Below, piece after piece: positions 45,849-56,667 of a stretch of 64,000 bases of DNA. Numbering within the stretch: the stretch's first letter is position 1; each line of letters starts with the position of its first letter. Position numbers and translations under genes: made by a program. Location: NCBI GenBank assembly GCA_025716815.1, contig JAIXMN010000019.1, forward strand, positions 1 through 64,000, written 5' to 3'. The notes under the pieces were generated by a model. That model saw nothing but the letters and a program-made list of their open reading frames with translations. It was not told where the DNA came from and searched no databases. The DNA is from Dichotomocladium elegans (lineage: Eukaryota > Mucoromycota > Mucoromycetes > Mucorales > Lichtheimiaceae).

Positions 45849-46993
45849 ATGTATCCGGCTACCCTGCGTACCTTTTACCTCTTTCTGCTCCATCTGTTCT
45901 TCGTCTATCCCTCTTCTCAAGACATCGCACACGCTCTCGTACATCACCTTGGCTTCGCACCTGTAAATGCATCTAGACCCATTTTTAACTGCTTATAGCA
46001 AATATTTTTCTCCATATTCACTGTTACACTTCTCGAAAACCCAAAGATCACATGTTACCAATTTTGAAAAGCCTAGGATCTTCAGATGTCGGGAGTCATA
46101 TACAATACGGTGATGGCGTATAAAAATGATTGACCCCCTTATTTTATTAAGGCAATGGATGGATATTGTAGCTAAGGAAAAATGTTTATGGACAGTGTCG
46201 TAGATAGTAGGAAAGGGAAGATTCGACGGAGGTGGATGGGGTCGGTCCTTATTCAGGATCCGTCGTGCCATTATCCTCATCAAGATTCTCTCTCTACTTA
46301 GGAAGACATCAGAATCAATTCTGTCTACATTAACCCATAAGTGAATCAGAGGGCCTTCTTGCACATAGCTACCACCAGGCAATTAAACGGGACCAGTAGT
46401 TTGTATCTTGTAAATCTTGCTCTTCTCCCGCGCCGAGAAGAAGCACGGAGGGTTTAAGACTTCGTTCCATATAAGACAACTCGTCTTCTTAATGAAGTTT
46501 GCCGAAATAAGGATTACTACAACCTATAATATCAACAAATGCTTGTATGTTGGAATGGTGCAAAAAGAAAACCATGATTAAATAGACTATCCGATCACGT
46601 AAATACTGCCTGTTCTGGATTGCGACGACGCGGGCGTTCTATGTATAATACAGTGGTAGTCTTCCTTGCGAAACAAACGGTTTTCAATTCGAGGGGCGGT
46701 GGTTTAGGGTATGTTACCCTCCGGTGCTGTTTTTGCAAATGCACCCAATATCATCAGAGAAGTCCTGCAATGGCAGACCCTGCCCTTCAGTTTAGAAGGA
46801 CGACGAGTTGTTTTAGAATCACTTTGATTTATACACGACTGCGCATTTGGGGGGGTGGGTGGAATGAATGGCTTAGCCAATCAAAAGGATGCATGGGAAC
46901 AGGTATGGGAAGCCGGTCTCCAATTCTTCCGCCACCCCCCAAAAGGGCACAACCACCTCACTCCCCCGCCCGACCTGTGTTTACAATTACCTA
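45849..46993. other. Intergenic region between TIF6 and the SDH assembly factor gene
   Basis: About 1.14 kb. A 129-codon minus-strand ORF at 45993-46382 has no recognisable motif and an uneven composition. A G/C-run segment (GGGGGGGTGGGTGG and CCACCCCCC) lies near 46850-46945, close upstream of the next start. No tRNA fold was found. Confidence 0.5.
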
Positions 46994-47524
46994 ATGTTCT
47001 CGCGAATTGCCGTTCAGACTACTCGACGGTCATCTGTGATCACTTCATCCGTGTGCCATGCGGCCGCTGCCCAACGATTTATCTCCATGGCACCGATTCC
47101 CCTAACCCGCAAAAGCGAAGATCCCTATCCGGATCTCGGCATTCGGCATGCCCCGCAAATGGCACTCGACAACCCATACCCAAATCTCCCACCCATTCCG
47201 CGCCCGAATGAGCCTATCGAAAAGAAGCGCGCACGTCTTGTGTACCAATCTCGCAAGCGTGGCATTCTCGAGACTGATCTCCTATTGTCGACATTTGCCC
47301 AAAAATATCTCAAGGACTTTTCGCTCGAGCGTCTTGAGCAGTTCGACAAGCTGCTCGATGAGCCCGACTGGGATATCTTTTACTACGCCACCGACAAGAA
47401 GAAGATCCCTGAACGTCTCCAGGATAACGAGGTGCTGCAGATGGTCCGTGAACATGCCAAGAACGAAAGCCGTGTCATCTTGCGCATGCCTGATCTGGAC
47501 CTTGACAAGTCCAAACCTGAATAG
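46994..47524 (+). CDS. SDH5: Succinate dehydrogenase assembly factor 2 (SDHAF2/Sdh5)
   Basis: Sdh5 promotes covalent FAD attachment to the Sdh1 flavoprotein in the mitochondrial matrix. I chose the ATG at 46994, which gives an Arg/Ser/Ala-rich presequence (MFSRIAVQTTRRSSVITSSV). The open frame continues upstream to 46889 but only through Pro-rich, unlikely sequence. The family core is intact: KKRARLVYQSRKRGILETDL then LLSTFAQKYLKDFS, followed by LEQFDKLLDEPDWDIFYYAT. The RKRG motif and the flavinylation-factor helix bundle are all present. About 176 residues, single exon. Co-directional with P5C reductase. Confidence 0.96.
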   Translation: MFSRIAVQTTRRSSVITSSVCHAAAAQRFISMAPIPLTRKSEDPYPDLGIRHAPQMALDNPYPNLPPIPRPNEPIEKKRARLVYQSRKRGILETDLLLSTFAQKYLKDFSLERLEQFDKLLDEPDWDIFYYATDKKKIPERLQDNEVLQMVREHAKNESRVILRMPDLDLDKSKPE

Positions 47525-48203
47525 ACAAATAAACTTGAACAAATGTCCTCGCCCATCGTCTCGGTTGCCCCCAAACACCTAGGAGCGTACCTGAGCAGGT
47601 CACGTGCATGAGCAGTTTTTTTTTTTTTCCGGAGCGACCCTCCCCCACGTTTGTGTCTTTTTCATTGACAGGAGGCACGTCAAATTCAAATGCTTGTGTA
47701 ACACAGTTTTCGTTTCTCTACTTTTTTTTTTTATTGTTCGAACAGATGGAGATGTCAGGTGAAGGAAGAGCTGATCTCTTGAGCAGTTGAAGGAAATGAA
47801 TACTGTATCCGGTTCGCTGATTTTTTGGAATAAAGCGATGTCTCAAAAAAAAAAAGCATGATATGGCTGCCTCGCCCGATTTGACCAGTCAAGCGATATG
47901 ACTCATCTGCTGTCAAACCATGCATCTTCTTCTTTCCAGCCTCATGTTGCTCGAAACAATAACAGCTGCCCCTTCCAGTCGACTGAAAATTCTTACCAGA
48001 TGGTCCCCATGAAGCTGTTCAGCTGAGGATGAAACAAGCGCAGCCATGGTGTCAGTCTTGTAGTAACGGATAGGTTGCGGGGTCATAAAAAAAACCAGCT
48101 TACCGTTCAACGCATCTCCTAGCGGATCTGACAACAAAATATTTTCCGTATCGTTCCTCTTTTTTTTTCTTCTGTTTCTCTTTCTTCTCTCAAAGCTTTC
48201 ATA
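47525..48203. other. Intergenic region between SDH5 and P5C reductase genes
   Basis: About 680 bases with several homopolymer runs: T11 near 47618 and T/A runs near 47720 and 47848. Just before the next ATG is a pyrimidine-rich leader (TCTTTTTTTTTCTTCTGTTT). A 74-codon minus-strand ORF at 47913-48137 is unsupported. Confidence 0.5.
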
Positions 48204-49211
48204 ATGAATCCCACCGCGCTGAACACCGACTCATCGTCACAGATCGCCAGCCATCACCCTGTGATTGCATTTATTGGAGCCGGTAATATGGCCGAGGGTA
48301 TTCTTGGTGGTCTTTATGCATCCGGTCATAGTCGCAATCATCTTCGATTTGCGGATCCTGTTTCCGAACGCCGCGATTACATGACATCCAAGTTCCCTGA
48401 AGCTCAGAATTTCGGAGACGATAACAATGCTTGTATCAAGGGGGCCGATGTCGTTATTCTAGCAGTGAAACCCCAGGTCCTCCGCAAGGTTGTCCAGGGC
48501 TTGGTGTTCGAGGATCCTCACACGCTCATCATCTCGATCGCTGCGGGTATACGCACGACGGACATCAGCCGATGGCTGAATGCCCCTGAGGCTATGCCAG
48601 TGGTCCGTTGCATGCCCAACACACCTGCTCTTATCGGTGAAGGAGCGGCTGGCCTGTACGCGACCGAAGCGACCAGTGCAGCTCAGCGTGAGAGCGCTGA
48701 GCGCATTCTGAGCGCCATTGCAAAGGAAGTCAACTGGGTCGATGACGAAAACCTTATTGACACCATTACAGCCGTCAGCGGAAGTGGGCCTGCCTACTTT
48801 TTCTTGTTTATGGAGGCCATGCGTAAGTGGAACAGGATGGGAACAGGGGAAGTGCAGATATCAGCAAAAAAAAAAAAAGGAGGGGGCGGATTTTGGTGAA
48901 CAGAACCTCATGTCTCATCCCAACCATTGTTGTATGTGTAAACAGAGGCTGCGGGCGTTGCATCCGGTCTTACGCCTGAGGTAGCGAAAGCTCTCACCAT
49001 GCAGACTTGTATTGGCGCTGCGAAGATGGCACAGCAATCCGAAGACGACCTCGCTGTCCTTCGACGAAAGGTGACCTCGCCCCACGGCACAACTGAGGCT
49101 GCTCTTGTTTCTATGGAAAATGCAAATATTCGCAAGATCATCGAGGATGGCGTGTTTGCTGCGGAACATCGTAGTCGTGAATTGGCTGAGGAGATGGGCA
49201 AGGATCAGTAA
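48204..49211 (+). CDS. PRO3: Pyrroline-5-carboxylate reductase (proline biosynthesis)
   Basis: Reduces pyrroline-5-carboxylate to proline with NAD(P)H, the last step of proline synthesis. Exons 48204-48822 and 48946-49211. The Rossmann motif IAFIGAGNMAEGILGGL is at residues about 21-37. ADVVILAVKPQVLRKVV and VRCMPNTPALIGEGAAGLYA follow. The dimerisation/active-site signature is TAVSGSGPAYFFLFMEAM, split by the intron just after it. Exon 2 completes EAAGVASGLTPEVAKALTMQ, then LRRKVTSPHGTTEAAL, the substrate-binding Pro-His-Gly-Thr-Thr segment. About 294 residues, no targeting signal evident. It converges with the large unassigned gene; stops are 250 bases apart. Confidence 0.97.
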
Positions 49212-49460
49212 GCGACACATGTACTTTATTTTCTTAGACAGCTGGTTACACTCCTTCCCTCACCCTTGTAATATGGCCATCAAGTTTCTGCTTCTACACA
49301 CACACACACACATACGCACATTGTATTTACCCATTTGTATGTATTCCCGGTTTTAAAAGGAAAGGTAACATCAAAATGTACAGAAGGATCATGCTGAGCG
49401 CTCAGACAATGCAGATCCATAGGCCCATTTCCTTTTTTTTTTTATTGATTGCTAGAAACA

Positions 49461-52400
49461 CTAGACATAATGCTTCGTGTACTTGACAAGCAGGAGTTTG
49501 GCTTCATCAGCCTGAACAGCTTCGATGGCCATCTCCCTTGCTGTTCGCAATTGCTGTAACAAAGTGCTCTGTAATACCGGGTTTGGATAGAGCCAGAGAC
49601 TGATCTGTGTTAGAAAGATAAGATTAATCCAGCCAAATACAGCCGACTTGAAGCAGCTTGCCATCCCGCCTTTCTGGAATGCGGGTTTGGCCGGAGCAGG
49701 CGGTGTGGGATCCATGCCAAGTGCATTCAGATACAAACGTCTCACGAAATCCACTTGTACATTACCAGCCTCGTTGCTCGGCATACCCGACATATCATAA
49801 ATGTCCTCCATCGGCAACCCTATCAAGCGTGCTGCCTTACAGAGCTCGTCGTGCGGGCTCGACTCAGATAATGCTAGCATATGCGCTGACCGATACGCCA
49901 GAATGAGCTTGTGCGGCATATCAGATAGACTAGCCGTATATCTCTGCAGGCGTTGAATCGCGTCCGGCTTCCCATTCACTTGCATCTCCAAATAGGCCGC
50001 CGTGTCGTACATCTCGGGTAACAATGCCTTAATGTCGAGCCCTTTGCGTAATAGCGTAAGCGTACCAGCAACCTTGTAACATTTAGTGTGCGCCAGAAAA
50101 TCCAGCAGTGTCTGCCAGGCTCCCATCAGCAGTGGTCGTTTGGTATCATTGCCTCGGGCCTTTTTTCCAAAGAAGCGGACCATCGACAATAAGAGGTTCG
50201 TCACGCCAAACTGCTCTTGTCGGGATAAAGGGGACTCTGCTACAATATCAGACCAGTTGATTGTAAACAATGGTTTTGTCATTGTCGGCCGGCCAGCCGT
50301 GACAAGGCTGGTGTACCAGTGCCGAGAGATCGAATCAGGGATCTTGTGGAAAATATAATAATAGAGAACCGACATCCACACAATGTAAATATCGTGGTCG
50401 TCGAGGTATACCGAGGAGGACATCTTCTCCAGCGCTATCGGATCCACATTTTCTTGATCGATCACGTTATCTTTCTCCACCAGAAGCTGTAACGTCGGGC
50501 CTATGCCTTTAAATCGCATTACCCTTAGCAGGATTTCCGTAGCCTTTCCTGAGAAATTCTTGGCTTCCCCTGGAGCAGCAGCAACACATAGCGCTTAGTA
50601 GCATTCTTCCGCCAGCTAGTATTCGTTCATTACTTTACCCGAATCTTGAGCCAGTGCTTTGCTCTTCAAGCTCTGCAGATACTCGCTCGTCGCACTAAGC
50701 CAGTCATCTGTGGTCGGCGTCGCCCGCAATTTTTGCCAGAAGATTTCCACAGAATACGAGGAACCACTGTCGACAGCCTCAATGGCTCTGGTATAAGCAG
50801 CACTATTGCCGTAGCAATACAGAGAAAGCTCTGCATAAAGCGCCCATAAGAGTTCGTATTCCGGATATTCTTGTGCGGCGTGGAGAGCAAGCTGCTGTGG
50901 GCGCTCCATGGGCAGATGGCCCCAGTGTAAGACCGAATGGATGTTCCGGATAGCATCTGGGGAGATAGATCCTGTGATCTGGTCAAGGTGGGTCTGTACA
51001 GGAACTGGAAGAGTGGACGGTGACTGTTGCTGCTTCATTAGGATGATGTTGGCAAGAACGCTGCTGAAAACAATGTCATGGTTGGAGATGTCATCCTAAA
51101 AAGCACAATGAGAAATATATCTCTCTGAATCAGTAGCTCTTACCTTCTGTTCCAGCTTCGACGCAGATGCGTTGTCTGAGATTGTCCCGAGATTTTTATC
51201 GTTCACCGGTTTGGTTTGCTTAGATGGTAAGGCACATAGAAGAAAGAGAGAATCAGCCACTGTCAAACGGGGACACAGAAAAGATCATATCATACCCTTC
51301 GTCCTTTTAGAAGCACAGAATCGAGGCCCATGGTAAAGTTATCCACAGTAATGAGCCTAATCGGCTGCACAGGAGTGCGTTGTAGAGGTTGTGTTGCAGG
51401 AATGGCCTTGTCATCTAATGATAGACGTAGCTTGACGAGCTCCTCGATGTCTTGTAAATACTCACCAAGTTTTTTGCTGTCCACAATGGGATTAACACCT
51501 GAAGACTGACTCGAGATCCTTGAATGAAGGGATCTAGGAGACTGCGCGTAGCGTATGGGCCTTGCCCGTGTCGGCGGTGTAGGAGGAATATTTCGAGGAG
51601 GGCGGTCTTCAGGCGTCGGGTGGGATTGTCCGAATGCTGTAGGTGTTAGTAACGGACCAGGTATCTCGGGCGCTCTTCGAGTAATCTTTCGCGGTGGTGA
51701 CGGCTTTTCGATGTATGCTCGGTGCTGCGACAATGTCCGCCTACGGAGAAGAGTATCTTTGGCAGAGTTACCGACATCTTTCGAAGCAGAAGCAGTGGTA
51801 GCTGCCGCGGAAGCCTTCCGATTCTTTTGAAGCGAAAGACGTACTTGTAGACCTAGAACTTTGACATGCGCCGTGTTCCGCTCCTTTTGGATCTTCTCGA
51901 GCTTCTTGTTATACTCATCGATTGCAGCTTGCAGACTGGCCATCTCATCTACAAGGTCATCACGTTTAGGTGATGTAGGTGCAGTGACGTACGAACTCTC
52001 TGAGGTGTCAGAGTCGTATTCTTCTTCAATTTCCATGTTTTCTGTAGGAGTTGATACCGGATGGGTGTCAAGATCCAGCTCAGTGACGCCATCCATGATT
52101 TCAGGAATGGCCTCGGCAACGTCAGACTCGTCAAAGGCAGCAGCAAGTGCTGCTCTGCTGTCGTCGATCTCCTTTGTGACCGCATCAATTGACCGGTCCA
52201 ACTCTTGTGGGTTCGGTGATCTCGTGCTGGTGTCCATATTACTGCTTTCAGATTGACAGATTTCCATTTTGTCGGCTGATTGCTGGAGCTGATCGGTTAG
52301 AGAAGCGGATAACTGTGTGGTGGATTGCTGGTCAACAGGCTGAAGAGGAAGTTGGGTGGTGAATATGGGTTCGTCTGCCTCAGGATTTGGATTAGATGCC

Positions 52401-53077
52401 GAGGAAGCTAGAACTTGGGCTTGTGGCGGAGGGGACGGCGTAGAAAGCTGCGGCAACTTGCCCGTGGGTATCCCAGCAATAGATGGCTGATCTCGTTGCC
52501 GTTGCTTCGCCAACTTCATCTTTTTGAGCTTCTCCTTTTCAGCTATGAGTAGCTTGAGCCGGACGATTTCTTGTTGTCGTGCGAGCTCTTGTTGCCGTGC
52601 AGCTATCCGGGAGTCTCTTGCTGGAGATGCTTCCCTAGTCGAACTGAAATATGACATTGTCGCAGGAAAAGGTCCATATAATTCCTCAATGTCATCCAAA
52701 CCATCGAATGGTTCGATATCGTTGATTAGGTCGATTGTATAGTTAAGGCTGTGATCAACCGCCAGAGGCCCGTTATCATTCCCGAAAAAACATAAAGTTT
52801 GGGATAATTGCGTGCTTTCCCGTACGTTGTATTCGGCCCATTGCAAGTCTGTGCCAATGTGTGGTGTATTGTCGTTCTGGTGGTGCGATGATGAATTATC
52901 GAGAGGATGCGATTGAGAATTTGAGGGAGAAATGTTCACATTTCCTTGTTCGACATTAACGGTACAACCTTTGCAGTTCTGAGCAGAAGTGAGAACGCCA
53001 ATCATGGATTCTTCGTCAGAATCAGAAATGTCCATGTCACTGCCGTCGCTGACAACGATAGGATTCAGCGTGTTCAT
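49461..53077 (-). CDS. Large protein: acidic/Ser-Pro-rich coiled-coil N-half and helical-repeat C-half, unassigned
   Basis: Four exons join in frame: 53077-51296; a short exon near 51220-51147 (QTKPVNDKNLGTISDNASAS); about 51097-50634; and about 50570-49461. The apparent stop after VMNEY lies inside the last intron. Total about 1,140 residues. The N-half has an acidic start (SDGSDMDISDSDEES), a basic coiled coil (RQQEIVRLKLLIAEKEKLKK), a second coiled coil (near ALQAAIDEYNKKLEKIQKER) and long Ser/Pro/Gln-rich linkers. The C-half is helical, with HAT/TPR-like pieces (YELLWALYAELSLYCYG, then IFWQKLRATPTTDDWLSATS). This layout recalls Red1/ZFC3H1 nuclear RNA-decay scaffolds, but no zinc finger is visible, so I do not assign it. 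Confidence 0.8.
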
Positions 53078-53298
53078 GAGGTGTGTGTGCGCGTGTGCGT
53101 ATATTGTTTTGGTGTAGGGTTGTGCGAAAGGAAACAGTAGAAATGTGTTGAATCCCCGACTTGCCCTCTGTTTATTTATTTTTGGCGCAAAGCATCACAG
53201 GCAATGCGCAAAGGAACGCTATCCCGTAAGGACAGTTTTCTCTTGTGATGTTCTTCATTTATATTATTTTAGGATGCTTGTATGGTTACATTGAATAC

Positions 53299-54855
53299 TT
53301 AGGCTTTTGCCTGGTAGATTCTAAGTTTTTTGTCCTCACCGCCGCTCAAAACGGTCTGACCGCTCCAGTCGACAGAGAGGATCTTTTCATTACTCTGCCG
53401 TTCTTCCTCGTTGATAGTGTATAAGGGTCCCTTGCTTCTGGTGTCCCATACTCGAACAGATGAATCATATGATCCCGTGCATAATAGATATTCGGACGAA
53501 GGAGACCAAGCGATGGATGAAATCCAGCCAGTATGGCCGCGTAAAGCCAGTTTCACGTTTATGCCATCTATCAAAACCACGTCATTAATAAGCACCATGC
53601 GAGGAGAAGGAAGTTGCTTACCTTCAGATCGAGGATCCCACAATCTCAGCGTATTGTCAGTGTGTCCAGAAGCTATTAAGCGTGATAGGCTAGAGTAATC
53701 GACATCCAAGACGACCTTTTCGCAGTTCTATATCGACCGACCCAATCCCCTTTTTTGTAAGCTTTCATCTCTTACTATGTTATGAGCCCATGTTGTAGTA
53801 TTCACCTTTGTGACCAGATTGACCTGTTGCTCAACATCCCACGATCGGATAGAGTGGTCCCAGCCACCAGTATATACAACGTTTGAGTCCGTCTTATCAA
53901 ATGTTACCGCGTTAACCGCGCCCACATGGCCCTCAAGCGTAAGTGCCTTCTTCTATGCAACGTAGGCACGCGTTAATAAATGCATCACTTGAGCAGCGAC
54001 AAAACAGACAAACCTTTATCTTTCGATCGCTCTTGGTGATTTTTCGGTGTTTCTGCATATGACCTTCGGCATGTTCACTCTCATCCTCCTCAGGCACACT
54101 AGTAGACCAGATTTTGACTGTGCCATCCGATGAGGCGCTGGCAAGCTACGTAGCAGAAATTCATTTAGCCCATTTGCAGATAATTTGCGTCGACTATGGT
54201 ATATCCAATTACGTACGCTCTCGCCATTTGAAGAGACAGCAATGGATTCCACAGGACCCTTGTGGCCCTTGCATTCAAAGAGACATTCGTATGATTCGTC
54301 GGTATTCGAATACTGCTTGTAAGAAACCGCCTGTTGAGTTTACATGCGAATATGAATCCTTCTCCATGAAACTTACGCTCCACGCAAGAACAGAATGATC
54401 GAGAGATCCAGAGAACAAAGTCGTTTTTTCAGCTAGATTAACGTGAACAACAATAAAAAAAAAGCTCGAATGAGGCAGCAGAGTATTTGCTTACCATCCA
54501 AAGAACCGAATGTGACGCATTTGACTGCATTTGTATGGCCCTTGAGAGTGGCGACACAGTCACCTGTAGAGTTCCAAAGGCGGACCATATTGTCATATGA
54601 ACCCGTCAAGAAAAGACTAATATATTGATGATGCCATGAAGTTAATACAGATAGGTCAAAGCAATGCCGGATTGTCTGCTTACCCATTTGCTGCTCCCTT
54701 CACAGAGCTAATCCAATCGTCGTGCTGATAGGCTGCAACGGGAGTGGGCGGTAGCATTGACTCGACATATTCGATAGTTAGCAAGTTTTCCTACAGCGCC
54801 ATCTAAAGTGAGTTGACATCCTTAAGCGTAATATTGGAATGCCGCTTGAAAGCGG

Positions 54856-54892
<37 letters not shown>

Positions 54893-55275
54893 TGTGTGTG
54901 CGTGTGTGTGCATCGTACGTACAGTTGAAAGACGATTTTCGGAAAGGTATTCGGCAATGCTCGTTTTCAAGATCTGGCCGTCTAGGAAAAAGTCGAACGG
55001 AATTGGACGTTCTACAATGAAGAATCGCACGATGAGCGAATTGATTCTGCTTTGGGAAAAAAGGACAAGCAGATCGGAGGAAGCTTCAAGCAAACTGCCT
55101 TCTACGCCTGCTGCATATACAATTTACACCTACCGTGGCCAAGTAGATTATTCACGATCTCGGAGAGGCCATAACGCTTAAAGCTGGAGGGGACCATCAT
55201 GGCAGCATCGCTGACGGCATACTTTGGCTGACGACTAACGAATCGGACTTGGACCTGTTCTTGTTCTACTTCCAT
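53299..55275 (-). CDS. YTM1: Ribosome biogenesis WD-repeat protein YTM1/WDR12
   Basis: Ytm1 joins Erb1 and Nop7 in the PeBoW complex for 27S rRNA processing and is removed by Rea1. The start at 55275 gives MEVEQEQVQVRFVSRQPKYA, the N-terminal UBL (NLE) domain, with KRYGLSEIVNNLLGH and PIPFDFFLDGQILKTSIAEY in the next exons. After LLTIEYVESMLPPTPVAAYQ the WD40 repeats follow: DNMVRLWNSTGDCVATLKGH, GAVNAVTFDKTDSNVVYTGG, DHSIRSWDVE, SGHTDNTLRLWDPRSEGK, RGHTGWISSIAWSP and TGSYDSSVRVWDTRS. It ends SGGEDKKLRIYQAKA. About nine exons. One intron holds a long GT microsatellite. Same strand as the gene downstream, consistent with a separate promoter at 55.3-56.6 kb. Confidence 0.95.
54860..54911. repeat. 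(GT)n microsatellite in a YTM1 intron
   Basis: About 20 GT dinucleotides interrupted by a few GC steps. The strand opposite reads as CA repeats just upstream of the splice acceptor side of the intron. Likely length-variable. Confidence 0.95.
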
Positions 55276-56667
55276 GTCACTTTGCGGTTGTCTTTTTCTA
55301 CACCAAGAAAAGGGAAAATTTTTGATGAGTGGGCGGCGGAATGCGATCCTTACACGCTCGGGGTCGGTGAAAGAAAAAAAACCACGCGTGGCGCATAGGA
55401 GCATACTGTTCCGTCTTGCCCTCTCACGCTTGTGCGCTATTAGTCTTCGGAAACAACAAAATTCAAATGATACCAAACAGGACACGAGGTTATTATCATG
55501 ATGTGCCAAAGTGAAAATGGAGAAAGAAGGAGTTTCGTCATTCTCGTATTTTATTCGGGAACACAGCGCCGTAAGCTAGGTTGAGGCTGTGTTTGTGAAG
55601 CGTCGAAAGGGGATGGGGGGATTTGGCAATGTTCGAGAAGTAGTTTAAATTGGAAATATCAAGCGAATGTGCTACTCTCAGTCAATCTCTGTCATTCTCT
55701 CTCCTCATCAAACAAAACATATACATACATAAAGCGCACGCATATGCCCAAGAATCTGGGAAAAGCTGCATGCAGTCTTAACTTATCAGATAGCCACAAA
55801 CAATTTTTGAAAAAGGCAAACAATCCCATCACACGATATGCCATGACCTTCGCATAGCACCAAGATCGCACATAAAGCACGATTTTATCTCCTCGTTCTC
55901 TGAAAAAAGCCGATCTCTTCCCGAATGGGATCAAGTACTCATTGTGTTTCAACGCTGAATTGCCTGCGTGTTTTTTTTTAGCGCGGGTGTATGTCATGCA
56001 TGTACCAAGGCGGAGAAAAATAGAATGCAGTAGAATAATCTCAAAGCAGGGGAGACGGGGGGTGCCATTAACGTATTAACTGTGCCTGTTCGACGAACTT
56101 GGGCAACCCGTCGACGCATAAAACAGGCAGGCAAGTAAGGTATTACCGAGAAAAAGCTTGTGTCGCTATTGTTGCTAAGATACACGCGTAGAGAATCCGA
56201 TCAAAAAGATTAACTTTGCCGGACAGCGCATTTGTTACTTGGCTGCTATGAGACCACTTGCTTGGGAATCCTTCTCCTTCTTGATAAACTAGTTCTTGTA
56301 CGTACACCGAATATATTCCTCCTTTCTTTATTTTGAGGATATGATTTCAGGGCGGTGGACTCCCTTTTATTTTTCAAGTTGCGGCGATATTCCCACACTT
56401 TGAGGAAGCAAACGAAGAACACGGGTTGCGTGTGACTGTGTAAGATAGTCTAGTCTGGGGGGAGAGGAGCGGGGAGGGAGGATTGAGAATGAGAGATGGT
56501 AGAGAGAGACAGAGAGGCAGAGCACAGAGAACAGAGAGGGGAGTGAGAAAGATTGCTCATACAAACATACGCACACACGAACACACAGTGCAAAGCTTCC
56601 CCAATTGGTGACTGTATTATTACTATCTTCAGACGCTTGCACCGCGCCCATCACATAGCTACCTCAG
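55276..56667. other. Divergent intergenic region (YTM1 / velvet factor)
   Basis: About 1.39 kb. No supported gene. It includes an AG-rich stretch near 56458-56555 and ACACACAC pieces near 56570. Long upstream regions are usual for developmental regulators such as velvet genes. Short ORFs (55669-55857, 55692-55997) show no motif. Confidence 0.5.

Noticed and set aside
45993..46382. 129-codon minus-strand ORF downstream of TIF6
   Set aside because: No recognisable domain and no plausible neighbouring exons; composition unlike the real genes.
46620..46720. tRNA-like A-box/B-box sequence (ATACAGTGGTAGTC ... TTCAATTCGAG)
   Set aside because: The middle does not form an anticodon stem and the ends do not pair as an acceptor stem; chance resemblance.
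47913..48137. 74-codon minus-strand ORF upstream of P5C reductase
   Set aside because: Lies in the promoter area, no motif, no splice partners found.
50616..50640. Stop codon after VMNEY splitting the large minus-strand gene in two
   Set aside because: A GTAAAG donor just before it joins in phase to an acceptor near 50571 and opens into the next long exon, so it is one gene.
51555..52256. Plus-strand ORFs opposite the large unassigned gene
   Set aside because: Ser-rich shadows of the minus-strand coding exon; no independent motif.
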